In this document: positions 1 through 8,042 of the stretch, in pieces | Numbering within the stretch: the first letter of the stretch is position 1 | Layout of the letters: each line of letters opens with the position of its first letter | DNA from: Anaerolineae bacterium | GTDB taxonomy: Bacteria > Pseudomonadota > Alphaproteobacteria > DSM-16000 > Inquilinaceae | Direction: 5' to 3' | Assembly (NCBI GenBank): GCA_028285185.1 | Contig: JANQQD010000049.1 | Coordinates: 1 to 38,811 of the forward strand | DNA length: 38,811 nucleotides | Program-made: the position numbers and the translations under genes | The notes under the pieces: model-generated | Seen by the model: only the letters and a program-made list of their open reading frames with translations | Databases searched by the model: none | Told to the model about the DNA's origin: nothing

Positions 1-844
1 CTACGACCTGGATGGTCGGCTCCGCGCCACGCCCCATATCGGCGGCGAGAAGATCCATGAGATCGCCGGGTTCGACCGCAGCCGCTGGGGCCTTCTGCCG
101 GTGCGTTCGGCCGAGTGGTTCGGGCTGGTCTTCGTGAACGTGGACGGTGCCGCCGCGCCGTTCGAAGACGTCGTGGCACCGCTGGCCGAGCGCTGGTCCG
201 CCTGGTCGCCCGATCGCTTCGCGGTCGGCGGCACCGATTGCCGGTGGGAGCTGGAGATCCAGGCCAACTGGAAGCTGGCCGTGGAAAACTATTGCGAGGC
301 CTACCATCTGCCCATGGTCCATCCCGGGCTGAACCAGTACTCGCGTCTGGGCGATCACTACAACATTACCCGCCAGGGCGCGGCGGACGGGCCGGATGCC
401 TGGTTCGCCGGCCAGGGCACGCGCGTCTATTCCCTGGACCGCGGCCCCAACCGACAGCTTCCGACGGTGCCGGCCGTGCCGCCGTCCCTCATGAGCGTCG
501 GCGAATACATCGCGCTGTTCCCAAACGTCCTCCTGGGGATCCACGCCGATCAGGCTTTCGCCCTGGTTCTGGAGCCGCGAGCGCCCGATCGCACGGTGGA
601 AAGGCTGTTCCTCGCCTATGTGGACGACGCGGCCGAGGATCCAGCCTATGCCGCCACCCGGGCGGCCAATCTTGAAGCCTGGCAGCAGGTGTTCGCCGAG
701 GACATCTTCGCCGTGGAAGGCATGCAGCAGGGTCGCCGGTCGCCCGGCTTCGACGGCGGCGCCTTCACCCCGCTGATGGACGCGCCGACCCTGGTCTTCC
801 ACCGCTGGGCGCAGAGCCGGCTTCAGAACGGAGCAACAGTCTGA
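1..844 (+). CDS. Rieske aromatic ring-hydroxylating oxygenase, alpha subunit (5'-truncated by window edge)
   Basis: The reading frame is open from base 2 and ends at the TGA at 842-844, so about 280 C-terminal residues are present. The visible start (YDLDGRL) is the segment that normally follows the second Cys-x2-His pair of a Rieske [2Fe-2S] domain; that domain itself lies outside the window. The catalytic domain shows the mononuclear-iron motif ENYCEAYHLPMVH, with the two iron-binding histidines, and a later EDIFAVEGMQQG segment that should supply the third, acidic ligand. Enzymes of this family use NAD(P)H-derived electrons and O2 to hydroxylate or demethylate small substrates. The overall pattern resembles the GbcA / carnitine- or choline-monooxygenase branch more than classic arene dioxygenases, but the substrate cannot be told from sequence. 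No reductase gene is next to it. Family assignment is firm; substrate is unknown. Confidence 0.93.
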   Translation, partial: YDLDGRLRATPHIGGEKIHEIAGFDRSRWGLLPVRSAEWFGLVFVNVDGAAAPFEDVVAPLAERWSAWSPDRFAVGGTDCRWELEIQANWKLAVENYCEAYHLPMVHPGLNQYSRLGDHYNITRQGAADGPDAWFAGQGTRVYSLDRGPNRQLPTVPAVPPSLMSVGEYIALFPNVLLGIHADQAFALVLEPRAPDRTVERLFLAYVDDAAEDPAYAATRAANLEAWQQVFAEDIFAVEGMQQGRRSPGFDGGAFTPLMDAPTLVFHRWAQSRLQNGATV

Positions 845-1082
845 CCGGCTGAAGACTAGCCTTGAGGCCGGCACCTGGTCTCATGCACCAAGTGCTCGCC
901 GCAAGCCTTGGACTGCCGAGAGATCTCGCAGAGCGAGCCGTTTGACGATGTGAGGCCGGCCGGCGCGCCGATGATCAGCGTGTTCCCCCTACCCGAAGAG
1001 ACGCAACACTTGGTCCAGCTTGCCATCACGCGACAGGGACCTGCAGATGGCGCCATGGCAACGGACCGGCGAAAGGACGCGT

Positions 1083-2261
1083 ATGTGGCTGAGTAACTTC
1101 GAGGTCGTCCTTCGCCACGAGGTCCTGCCATGCGGGTCCGTCCAGGTCGAGGACGGCATGATCGCCGAAATCATCGATCGGCCGGTGCCCGAACCAGAGG
1201 TGGACGGCAACGGCATGCTGCTGCTGCCCGGCCTGATCGACCTGCACGGCGACGCCCTCGAACGGGAGATCCAACCCCAACCGCACGCGGTTCTCCCCAT
1301 CGATATGGGCGTCGTCGAACTGGACAAGCGGCACGCGGCCTGCGGCGTGACCACGGGGTTTGCGGCGATCTCGTTCGCCGAGCACAGCCACGGCTCGGAC
1401 AACGTCCGCTCGGAAGACTTCGCGCATCGCATTGTCACAGTGATCGGCGACCTGAAAGCGGCCCTGACGACGGATCTGCACATTCACGCGCGCTTCGAGG
1501 TCAACCATGACCGGGCGGTTCCCATTCTGCGCGAGCTGGTTGCCGAGAACGCCGTCGACCTGGTCTCGCTGAACGATCACACGCCGGGCCAGGGCCAGTA
1601 CCGGGACATGGAGTACTTCGTGCGCTATCACGCGCATAAGCGGAACGTATCGCTGGAGGAGGCCCGCGCCCACGCACGGCAGAGGGTGCTTGACCGGGAG
1701 GCGCGGTCTTGCGTGTGGGAGATCGTGTCGGAGGTGACGGCGCTGGCCCGGCAGAAGGGCATCCCGATCGCCTCACACGACGACGACACGCCGGAGAAGG
1801 TCGCGCTGATGCAGAGCCTGGGCGCCGTCATCAGCGAGTTTCCGGTGACGATCGAGGCCGCGCACGAGGCCCGCCGACGCGGTATGCACACGGTGATGGG
1901 TGCGCCGAACGCATTGCGCGGCCAGTCGAACAGCGGAAACATGAGCGCCCGCAGCGCGTTGCGCGATGGCGGCGTCGATGTCCTGGCGTCCGACTACCAC
2001 CCCGCGGCACTGCTGCGCGCCGCCCTGTTTCTGGCTGAAGAGAGGCTGGCGTCATTGCCCGACGCGATTGCACTGATAACGGACAATCCGGCGAACGCCG
2101 TTGGCCTCGACGACCGGGGCGCGATCGCCGTCGGCCGCCGGGCAGACTTCGCACTGGTTGACAGGAATCCCGTTCCGCGGGTCCGCGGCACTATGCGCGG
2201 CGGCCGTTTCATCTATTCGAGTTTCGCGACGCCGCGCCAGTTCACGCCAATGGGCTCGTGA
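1083..2261 (+). CDS. phnM: PhnM-type amidohydrolase (alpha-D-ribose 1-methylphosphonate 5-triphosphate diphosphatase)
   Basis: This 392-residue protein belongs to the PhnM branch of the amidohydrolase superfamily, which in the C-P lyase pathway removes diphosphate from ribose 1-methylphosphonate 5-triphosphate. Motifs in order are PGLIDLHGDALE (metal-binding strand 1), HARFEVNHD, LNDHTPGQGQYRD, SHDDDTPE, GAPNALRGQSNSGN and LASDYHP near the C-terminus. These are characteristic of PhnM rather than generic dihydroorotases. Length is close to the roughly 380 residues usual for the family. ATG 1083 is chosen because MWLSN leads directly into the first beta-strand; an in-frame ATG at 1020 would add 21 residues without family character. 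No other phn gene (phnGHIJKL, phnN, phosphonate transporter) is in the window, so it is an orphan here and may act on another substrate. Confidence 0.9.
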   Translation: MWLSNFEVVLRHEVLPCGSVQVEDGMIAEIIDRPVPEPEVDGNGMLLLPGLIDLHGDALEREIQPQPHAVLPIDMGVVELDKRHAACGVTTGFAAISFAEHSHGSDNVRSEDFAHRIVTVIGDLKAALTTDLHIHARFEVNHDRAVPILRELVAENAVDLVSLNDHTPGQGQYRDMEYFVRYHAHKRNVSLEEARAHARQRVLDREARSCVWEIVSEVTALARQKGIPIASHDDDTPEKVALMQSLGAVISEFPVTIEAAHEARRRGMHTVMGAPNALRGQSNSGNMSARSALRDGGVDVLASDYHPAALLRAALFLAEERLASLPDAIALITDNPANAVGLDDRGAIAVGRRADFALVDRNPVPRVRGTMRGGRFIYSSFATPRQFTPMGS

Positions 2262-2302
2262 GTTCCGACCATCCCCGATTGGCATTCCAACAGCGCCCCA
2301 GT

Positions 2303-3472
2303 TCAACGGTCCTGTCGTTGTCCGCTGGTACCCCTGCTCTGCCGTAGGCCCAGCTTGCGGACGATCCGGTCGCGGCGCTCCAACCACCAACCAAACTCCG
2401 CCTTCCACATCGAAAATGCGTGACCGTCGTTGAGCGCGGCGTGCGCGTGCAGCGGCCAGTTCGGATCGTCGAGGGCTTCGCGGGCCAGCGCCACCAAGTC
2501 GGCACGGCCGTCGGCGACGATGGCGTTCGCCTCGGCTGGGTTCCAGATCATGCCGACGGCCATCGTCGGCATCGCCGCCTCGCGCCGGACGCGTTCGGAA
2601 AACGGCACCTGAAAGCCGTGACCGAGCGGCAGGCGCGGAGTCGGCTGTGCGCCGCCGATGCCGCCCGACGAGCAGTCGATAACGTTGACGCCGACTGCCT
2701 TCAGCCGGCGGGCGAGTTCGACCGTCTCATCGACGGTCCAGCCCCCGTCCAGCCAGTCAGTCGCAGACAGCCGAAAGATCAACGGAAGCCGCTCGGGCCA
2801 CACCTGGCGGATCGCCTCCGCCACCTCAATGGGGAACCGCACCCGGCCCTCGAAGCTACCGCCGTAAGCATCGGTGCGCCGGTTCGCGATCGGCGAGCAG
2901 AACTCGTGGATCAGAAAGCCATGGGCGGCATAGACCTCGATCACCTTGAACCCCGCCGCAAGGGACCGCACCGCAGCGGCGCCGAAGGCCGCAACGGTCT
3001 CGGCGATATCGTCGAGGGTCATTGCGCGAGGGGCCGGCCAGCCGTCCGCGTATGGGATCGCCGAGGGCGCGATGGCAGTCCACGGCGCCTCCCCGCGAAG
3101 GGCGACGTCGCCGTCATTGAGAGGGGATTCGCCGTGCCAAGGACGGCGCTCGCTCGCCTTGCGGCCGGCATGCGCCAGTTGAATGCCGGGAACGGCCCCC
3201 TCTGCCTCCAGAAACTGCGCGATGCGGGCCAACCCGGCGATGTGGTCATCCTGCCAGATGCCGAGATCGCCGGGAGTGCGCCGGCCCCGCTCTTCGACGG
3301 CTGTCGCTTCACAGAAGACGAGACCGGCACCACCCAAGGCAAAGCGCCCGAGATGGACGAAGTGCCAGTCGTTGGCGAAACCGTCCGTCGCCCGATACTG
3401 GCTCATCGGCGAGATCGCGATGCGATTGGGGATCTCGATGCCAGAGATCCTGAGAGGCGAAAACAGGGACAT
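2303..3472 (-). CDS. Old Yellow Enzyme family NADH:flavin oxidoreductase with variant active site
   Basis: A 389-residue FMN-dependent TIM-barrel oxidoreductase of the YqjM/XenA-like OYE class. Supporting motifs are the N-terminal LFSPLRISG, QLAHAGRKA (residues 99-106), HEFCSPIANRRTDAYGGS (about 189-206) and the C-terminal VGMIWNP and GRADLVALARE phosphate-binding segments. Usual members reduce activated C=C bonds or nitro compounds. Three normally conserved positions differ: SPMSQY has Ser24 where YqjM has the redox-tuning Cys26, and YAAHGF has Tyr181-x2-His184 and Phe186 where YqjM has His164-x2-His167 and Tyr169. A Tyr-x2-His arrangement recalls trimethylamine dehydrogenase, so the chemistry may differ. 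ATG 3472 is preferred because MSLFSPL is the typical start; a start at 3520 would add 16 residues of no family character. It is convergent with phnM. Confidence 0.93.
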   Translation of the reverse strand: MSLFSPLRISGIEIPNRIAISPMSQYRATDGFANDWHFVHLGRFALGGAGLVFCEATAVEERGRRTPGDLGIWQDDHIAGLARIAQFLEAEGAVPGIQLAHAGRKASERRPWHGESPLNDGDVALRGEAPWTAIAPSAIPYADGWPAPRAMTLDDIAETVAAFGAAAVRSLAAGFKVIEVYAAHGFLIHEFCSPIANRRTDAYGGSFEGRVRFPIEVAEAIRQVWPERLPLIFRLSATDWLDGGWTVDETVELARRLKAVGVNVIDCSSGGIGGAQPTPRLPLGHGFQVPFSERVRREAAMPTMAVGMIWNPAEANAIVADGRADLVALAREALDDPNWPLHAHAALNDGHAFSMWKAEFGWWLERRDRIVRKLGLRQSRGTSGQRQDR

Positions 3473-3918
3473 GAGGCGGCCTCGGCACGGTGCACCAACA
3501 GTTTGGCCAGCGGTTAGCAAGCATTGCGGCCCGTGTCACCTCAACTTCATTTGCTGTCATCGTGATCGGACGAAACGGAATTCTTGGCTCCTTAACGGTT
3601 CATGGTGATGACGAACAAGCTGCAACTTCGACCCATTCCATCCCGCAGATAGCCCGTTTCGGTGTGCGGCGGTCCGGCAGGGCCGCAGCAACGACCGTCC
3701 GATCTGGCGTCGTAACAGCTCGATCAGATCTTCATCTTGGACACCAAGAAGGGCACCGGCTACGAGGTGCGGTACCCGGAGCGTCGGACTCGGGTCCTGC
3801 TCAATTGATCCCAACCGGAAGCGGATGGCGACCGGGGGCCGAGGCCTCGCAGGATGCGAAGGCGGACGCGGCCCGGCTGAGACCTGATCATCAGCCGGGC
3901 CGCACGCAATTCTGCGGG
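3473..3918. other. Gene-poor 446-bp stretch with a terminator and a possible coding remnant
   Basis: No convincing full gene is visible between the divergent start of the OYE gene and the 3' end of the phytase-like gene. A perfect 13-bp inverted repeat at 3868-3903 is listed separately. A short open stretch at 3716-3808 on the plus strand encodes about 30 residues with protein-like composition (it includes LDTKKGTGYEVRYPER) directly after an in-frame TAA. It may be the C-terminal remnant of a lost gene, but I could not identify it. Promoter elements for the OYE gene should lie in 3473-3600, but none is clear. Confidence 0.5.
3868..3903 (-). terminator. Perfect 13-bp stem hairpin downstream of the phytase-like gene
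   Basis: The arms GCGGCCCGGCTGA (3868-3880) and TCAGCCGGGCCGC (3891-3903) are perfectly complementary, with a 10-base loop. The hairpin begins about 15 bp after the stop codon of the minus-strand gene ending at 3919, the right place for an intrinsic terminator. The following minus-strand bases are not a strong T run, so termination may be weak or factor-assisted. Confidence 0.65.
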
Positions 3919-5061
3919 CTACTTCATCTCGACCGCGAAGGCGATGATCTGCGTGTCGACGCCGTCATCGTTGTCTTCCACCATGATCAGGGTGCGGCGG
4001 CCGTCGTCCAGCGTCGGGCCGAAGATCATGGATTCGAAGCTGCCGACGCGCTCCACGTGACCGGCCTGGCGCAGGGTATCGAGATCCAAGAGCAACCGCT
4101 TTTCGACCATCGTCTCAGAGCCGGAGAGCGCTTCGACATCGGCGACGTTGTCGGCGCCGGCAACATCGATCTCATAGAGTGCGATCGGGCGGGTGTTGGT
4201 GCGCGGCTCGCCGCCGATCCACTCCCGCTCCAGCGCCAGCAGCACGGTGTCGGTGACCGGCAGCAGGTCGACCATGCTGCGGTCGCCGCCCTCATCCGAT
4301 GTCAGGATGGTCGAGCCTTCCCGGTCCGTCAGCTCATACACATACTCCGCAGCCAGGCTCATATGGGCGCCGTCGCGGCTGTCCCACTGCATGATCCTGA
4401 GATGGCTCGGGTCCTCCAGCGTCGGCTTCGGGCCGTCCTGCTGCAGGGCGGTTTCCGCCGCCATCCACAAGGTCGCGTGATCCAGGCTGAACACCAGGGA
4501 CTCGAAGCCGCCGCTGTTGTAGACGCCATGGCCTGCGGTCATCGTCTGGTCGTACCGGCCGGGCAACACAACCTCGCCGACGAACTGGCCGGCGCGGGAA
4601 TTGCGATAAACGAAGGGCGCATGGGCATCGTCCGGCCCGTCGCCGCGGCCCTCCGACGTAATCAGCAGGGTCGCGGCCCCGGCGTCCAGCGCGATGCCCT
4701 CAAGATCGAAGGTACCGGCTTCGATCGGCCCGTTCGGTCCGTTCAGCAGCGTGACGCCGGTGACCTCCACATCGCCATCGTCCAGGCTGCCATCGGCGAT
4801 GTCGATGGTCAGCGTGTAATAGCGCGCGGGGCCGTCCACGTCGTCGCAGATGGCCAGATAGGTGTCGGTGTCACCGAGCCGCGCCAGGCCTGACAGACCC
4901 AAGAGTCGCGTGCCGGCCACCGGATGGCCGTGGGGCAGGAAGACTTCGCCGATGAACTCCATGCCGGCGATCGTCTCGGTGTCGCCTACATCCTGGGCGA
5001 ACCCGGCGGCGGGGATGGCGGCGGCAAGGATGGCGGAAGTGGCTATGGCGCTGCGGAACAT
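3919..5061 (-). CDS. Secreted phytase-like esterase family protein
   Basis: A 380-residue protein with a clear N-terminal signal peptide (about residues 1-22, ending AAGFA before QDVGD), so it is probably periplasmic or secreted. The rest resembles the 'esterase-like activity of phytase' family (PF13449-type beta-propeller): GLSGLA near the N-terminus, FDLEGIAL, FVYRNSRAGQF with a following PGRYDQT, GGFESLVF, and a late ERVGSFESMIFGP followed by LIMVEDND. Proteins of this family are thought to hydrolyse phosphate or other esters, but few have been tested. ATG 5061 is preceded by an AGAGGG-like ribosome-binding site. It is transcribed alone and ends at the hairpin 3868-3903. The fold call is good; the true substrate is unknown. 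Confidence 0.87.
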   Translation of the reverse strand: MFRSAIATSAILAAAIPAAGFAQDVGDTETIAGMEFIGEVFLPHGHPVAGTRLLGLSGLARLGDTDTYLAICDDVDGPARYYTLTIDIADGSLDDGDVEVTGVTLLNGPNGPIEAGTFDLEGIALDAGAATLLITSEGRGDGPDDAHAPFVYRNSRAGQFVGEVVLPGRYDQTMTAGHGVYNSGGFESLVFSLDHATLWMAAETALQQDGPKPTLEDPSHLRIMQWDSRDGAHMSLAAEYVYELTDREGSTILTSDEGGDRSMVDLLPVTDTVLLALEREWIGGEPRTNTRPIALYEIDVAGADNVADVEALSGSETMVEKRLLLDLDTLRQAGHVERVGSFESMIFGPTLDDGRRTLIMVEDNDDGVDTQIIAFAVEMK

Positions 5062-5335
5062 CGGAACCCTCTTCGTTCGATCGCTCTGATGCCCGACCTT
5101 TTAGGGGTCGGCGGATAGCGTTCCGATGACGGTCGGAAGACAGAACGGTGAAACGTGGGATCGGCTGCCGGTGCTCGGCAGTTTTGACGGTTCGGCACAG
5201 GTGTTTCGCGGGCACCTATCCCTATTTCCGTTTGTGCCCGGCCACTGGCCCACGTACCTCTAACAGGCTTTGCCCGCCGCAGAGCGCTGCCGCACACCCG
5301 CGGCTTGGCTGGTGGGCCGCTGTGGGCTGCAGGCC

Positions 5336-6301
5336 ATGACATCCCAGTGCGAGACCGCGGCTCAGGGCGCTGCCGCGGCCAAACCTCCCGGCTCCGACGC
5401 GCGACCGATGGCGGCGGTGCAGCCGGCGCTATGGCTGACAGTGCTGATCGGTGTCGTCTTTGCGCTGATCTGGAGCTCGGCCTTCTCGGTCGCCAAGATC
5501 CTGGTGGCGCACACGCCGCCCTTCTCGATTTCGGCCGTCCGGTTTTTGATCGCGGCGATGATTGCCGGCGCTCTGGCGCTCTCGCTGGGCCAGCGCTTTC
5601 CGCGCGGCTGGGCGGCCTGGCGGCCGATCATCCTCTTGGGCCTCTGCCAGAACACCTTCTATCTCGGCCTGTTCTTCACGGCGATGACGACCATCCCCGC
5701 CGGCCTGGCGGCGATCGTGGCAAGCGCCATGCCGCTGATTGTCGCTGCGCTCGCGTCCGCGCTGTTCGCCGAACGCGTCGGCGCCGTGAAGACGGTTGGC
5801 CTGCTAATGGGCTTCGGTGGTGTCGTCTGGATCATGGGTACCAGGGTTGCCGGCGGCATCGACCCCGTCGGTCTCAGCCTCGCCGTGCTGGGTGTCATGG
5901 CCCTGTCGGTTGCGACACTGACCATCAAGCGGGGCGATTTCGGCACCGGTCTGTTGATGGTGGTCGCCTGCCAGATGCTGGTCGGCGGTCTCGGCTGTAT
6001 CCCCCTGGCGCTCGCATTCGAAGACGTCACCGCCTTCCACATCACCACCGAGGTGGTGTTCGCCTTCACCTATCAGGTGTTCTTTCCAGGGATCCTGGCG
6101 ACGCTGCTGTGGTTCACCCTGGTCAAGCGGGTGTCGACAGCCGGCGCCAGCGCCTTCCACTTCCTCAACCCGATCTTCGGCGTCGGCTTCGCCTTCGTGC
6201 TGCTGAGCGAGCCACTGTCGGCATGGGACGCCGCCGGTGTGACGCTGGTCGCGCTCGGGATTCTGGTTGTGAACCGGAGCAGGGCGGCGCCAGCGTCATG
6301 A
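5336..6301 (+). CDS. EamA/DMT-superfamily transporter (probable metabolite exporter)
   Basis: About 321 residues with roughly ten hydrophobic helices arranged as two EamA repeats. The first repeat contains the typical FALIWSSAFSVAKILV helix, and the second ends in a segment with FLNPIFGVGFAFVLLSEPL. Members of the drug/metabolite transporter superfamily of the inner membrane usually export amino acids, purines or other metabolites. The start is uncertain: ATG 5336 (MTSQCE) gives a hydrophilic tail of about 30 residues, while ATG 5408 (MAAVQP) starts right before the first helix; neither has a strong ribosome-binding site. The gene stands alone, divergent from the phytase-like gene. The stop codon lies inside a perfect palindrome (6289-6308). 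Substrate is not predictable. Confidence 0.9.
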   Translation: MTSQCETAAQGAAAAKPPGSDARPMAAVQPALWLTVLIGVVFALIWSSAFSVAKILVAHTPPFSISAVRFLIAAMIAGALALSLGQRFPRGWAAWRPIILLGLCQNTFYLGLFFTAMTTIPAGLAAIVASAMPLIVAALASALFAERVGAVKTVGLLMGFGGVVWIMGTRVAGGIDPVGLSLAVLGVMALSVATLTIKRGDFGTGLLMVVACQMLVGGLGCIPLALAFEDVTAFHITTEVVFAFTYQVFFPGILATLLWFTLVKRVSTAGASAFHFLNPIFGVGFAFVLLSEPLSAWDAAGVTLVALGILVVNRSRAAPAS

Positions 6302-6308
6302 CGCTGGC
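6289..6308 (+). terminator. Perfect 20-bp palindrome spanning the exporter's stop codon
   Basis: GCCAGCGTCA (6289-6298) is followed directly by its exact reverse complement, TGACGCTGGC (6299-6308). As RNA it would form an 8-bp stem with a CAUG loop. The TGA stop of the EamA gene (6299-6301) lies within it. It may work as a transcription terminator or 3'-end stabiliser, although no T run follows. Confidence 0.45.
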
Positions 6309-6403
6309 AACTGGCCCGCAAATGGCGGCGGGCGTTCAACGGCTGTCAGGCGGCATTCGCTGCTCTCGAAGCGGATGCCACCCGACTGGCCGCATTGTGA
6401 GCC

Positions 6404-6811
6404 CTACTGCACGACGGTCGGGATGCAGCTCCAATTGCCGACGACGGTGCCGAGGGTCATTTGCTGTCCGACCCCCAGTCCGCCTCTGCCGACCGTTGCA
6501 ACGCCGCTGATCCCATTCGGGTGCGCGGGGAGAGTCCACGAGATCTGCGTTCCGGCCGGCACGGTGCCTTGGAACCCGGGGACCAACGGACCGTAATGGT
6601 GTGGGTTCCAGTACGACCCACTGGCACCCACATTCGAGAGGACAATCGGGCACTCACCGCCCTGAATGCAAAAGGCCTGACACGCGAGGTTGTAGTACGG
6701 CCGGGGCGGCACCAACGGGCTGAACTGTTCCGGTGGCGCGGCCGGCACGGCAGAGACACCGAACAGTGTTGCGAACGACAATGCGCAAACAATGGCTTTA
6801 GCGGTTCTCAT
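6404..6811 (-). CDS. Small secreted protein of unknown function
   Basis: A 135-residue protein that I do not recognise. It has a textbook signal peptide (MRTAKA, then a hydrophobic core, with cleavage near SAVPA before APPEQ). The mature part, of about 110 residues, is rich in Pro, Gly, Tyr and Asn and has four cysteines: ACQAFC, GGEC and a late NWSC, which suggests two disulfide bonds. The context PAGTQISWTLP looks like a beta-sandwich. ATG 6811 is chosen because GGAG lies about 10 bases upstream; an in-frame GTG at 6841 would put ten basic residues before the signal peptide. It sits alone on the minus strand with an AT-richer upstream region. Codon use and GC content match the neighbours, so it looks like a real gene. 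Confidence 0.75.
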   Translation of the reverse strand: MRTAKAIVCALSFATLFGVSAVPAAPPEQFSPLVPPRPYYNLACQAFCIQGGECPIVLSNVGASGSYWNPHHYGPLVPGFQGTVPAGTQISWTLPAHPNGISGVATVGRGGLGVGQQMTLGTVVGNWSCIPTVVQ

Positions 6812-7021
6812 GGCGAAAGATCTCCGACATCTGTTTTTCACCGATATACCTGCCGCCTCCTATGAACGAAGCCGCTTCTTTTTCATTCTCCGCAACATCA
6901 TCGGCGATCATCTGAGTCGTCGAGCAGTATATTCAATGCGGAGGTGGGCGGATATTAACTCCATAGGCGCTCTAATACTGTGACCGGCATCACGCGCGAC
7001 TAGCTTTGAATTCGCGAAATG

Positions 7022-7383
7022 GGATGCAGCATCATCCTGCTCGATGGGAGCCAGTCGGTCAGTGTACGCTTCAGTCCGATCAGCAGGTCGACAGGCACGC
7101 GGACCATCTGCGGGCCTGTGATCGCGTGTTCGCCATGGCGTTGCCAGTCTAGGTGCTATTTCCGCGTATGACGGTGTTCGACAACTTGACCATGCCGCTC
7201 TCGAAACGGCGCCGCTGGTTCGAACGGCGAACGCCGAGGCTCGGACGGACGGCAGATGTCGGGAAGCCGCCCTCAAGGATCGCCTGGAAGCACCGGACGC
7301 CGGACGGCAAGCGCCGCATCGAACATTTGGCGGGTAGAGCCCCGGCACAGGTGCCCCAGCCGACCGGAGGCGTGACGTCGTGA
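7022..7383 (+). pseudogene. Decayed ABC-transporter ATP-binding protein fragment
   Basis: Read in the frame of base 7153, the DNA encodes LFPRMTVFDNLTMPL, which matches the segment just after the Q-loop of sugar or polyamine importer ATPases (typical form YALFPHMTVFDNLAFPL). Just before it, in the same frame, FAMALPV-stop-V corresponds to the usual VAMVFQSYA, with a TAG stop (7150-7152) where a Tyr codon is expected. Near the end, HLAGRAPAQ resembles the lead-in to the LSGGQ signature, but the signature itself is lost. Further upstream, in another frame, ILLDGS (about 7034-7051) may be the earlier beta-strand. No Walker A or Walker B motif remains. I infer a degraded gene, perhaps once part of a sugar or polyol transport operon with the HAD gene. 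The core around 7120-7210 is the most reliable part. Confidence 0.6.
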
Positions 7384-8042
7384 CTCCGGATCTTATCATC
7401 TTCGACTGTGATGGCGTCCTGATCGACAGCGAAGTGATTGCATCGCAGATTGATGCCGAAGAGCTGACGCGGCTCGGCTATCCCATAACGGCGGACGAGA
7501 TGATCCGCCGGTATTCCGGCGTTTCCGGCGCCGACATGTATGCCGATATCGAACGCAGGCTGGGGAGGGCTCTGCCCGCCGATATCGATGATCGCGCCGA
7601 AGAGCGCATGATGGAGAACTACCGCAATGGGCTGGACGCCATCCCATACGTGCGGGAGACCCTACAGGTGCTCCCCTGGCGCCGATGCGTCGCTTCCAGC
7701 AGCAGGCCGGTCAAGCTGTCCCTTGGCCTGATCCAGGCAGGGCTCTTTGAAGTCTTCTATCCCCACATCTTCTCCACCGTGCTGGTCGAACGCGGCAAGC
7801 CGGCACCGGACCTGTTCCTGTTCGCAGCACGGCAGATGAACGCGTCGCCCGACCGTTGTGTCGTCGTTGAAGACAGCGTCGCCGGCGTCCGGGCAGCCAA
7901 GGCGGCAGGCATGCGGGCCCTCGGGTTCGTCGGTGGCTCCCACTGCATGGCGGAGCACGCAGCTGCGCTGCGACAGGCCGGCGCAGAAATCGTCCTCGAC
8001 AGGTTCGATCAGCTGCCAACGGCCGTCCAAAGCCTGTCCTGA
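7380..8042 (+). CDS. HAD-superfamily hydrolase, beta-phosphoglucomutase/phosphatase-like
   Basis: A 220-residue soluble HAD subfamily IA protein. Motif I is FDCDGVLIDSE (nucleophile Asp9 and Asp11), motif II is the Ser of ASSSRP, motif III is the Lys of GKPAPD, and motif IV is VVEDSVAGVRAA. A helical cap lies between motifs I and II. Such enzymes dephosphorylate or isomerise sugar phosphates. The start is the GTG at 7380, which gives the expected MTPDLIIFDCDG beginning and overlaps the end of the decayed ABC ATPase frame by 4 bases. That overlap suggests the two were once translated together in a carbohydrate transport operon. All catalytic residues are intact although the neighbour has decayed. 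Exact substrate unknown. Confidence 0.92.
   Translation: MTPDLIIFDCDGVLIDSEVIASQIDAEELTRLGYPITADEMIRRYSGVSGADMYADIERRLGRALPADIDDRAEERMMENYRNGLDAIPYVRETLQVLPWRRCVASSSRPVKLSLGLIQAGLFEVFYPHIFSTVLVERGKPAPDLFLFAARQMNASPDRCVVVEDSVAGVRAAKAAGMRALGFVGGSHCMAEHAAALRQAGAEIVLDRFDQLPTAVQSLS

Noticed and set aside
845-1082. Small frames between the Rieske oxygenase and phnM
   Set aside because: Frames of 60-90 codons occur on both strands, but none has a good start or recognisable sequence.
3490-4893. Long plus-strand open frame of 467 codons
   Set aside because: It is antisense to the phytase-like gene, which has a signal peptide and family motifs. The plus-strand translation is a high-GC shadow without motifs.
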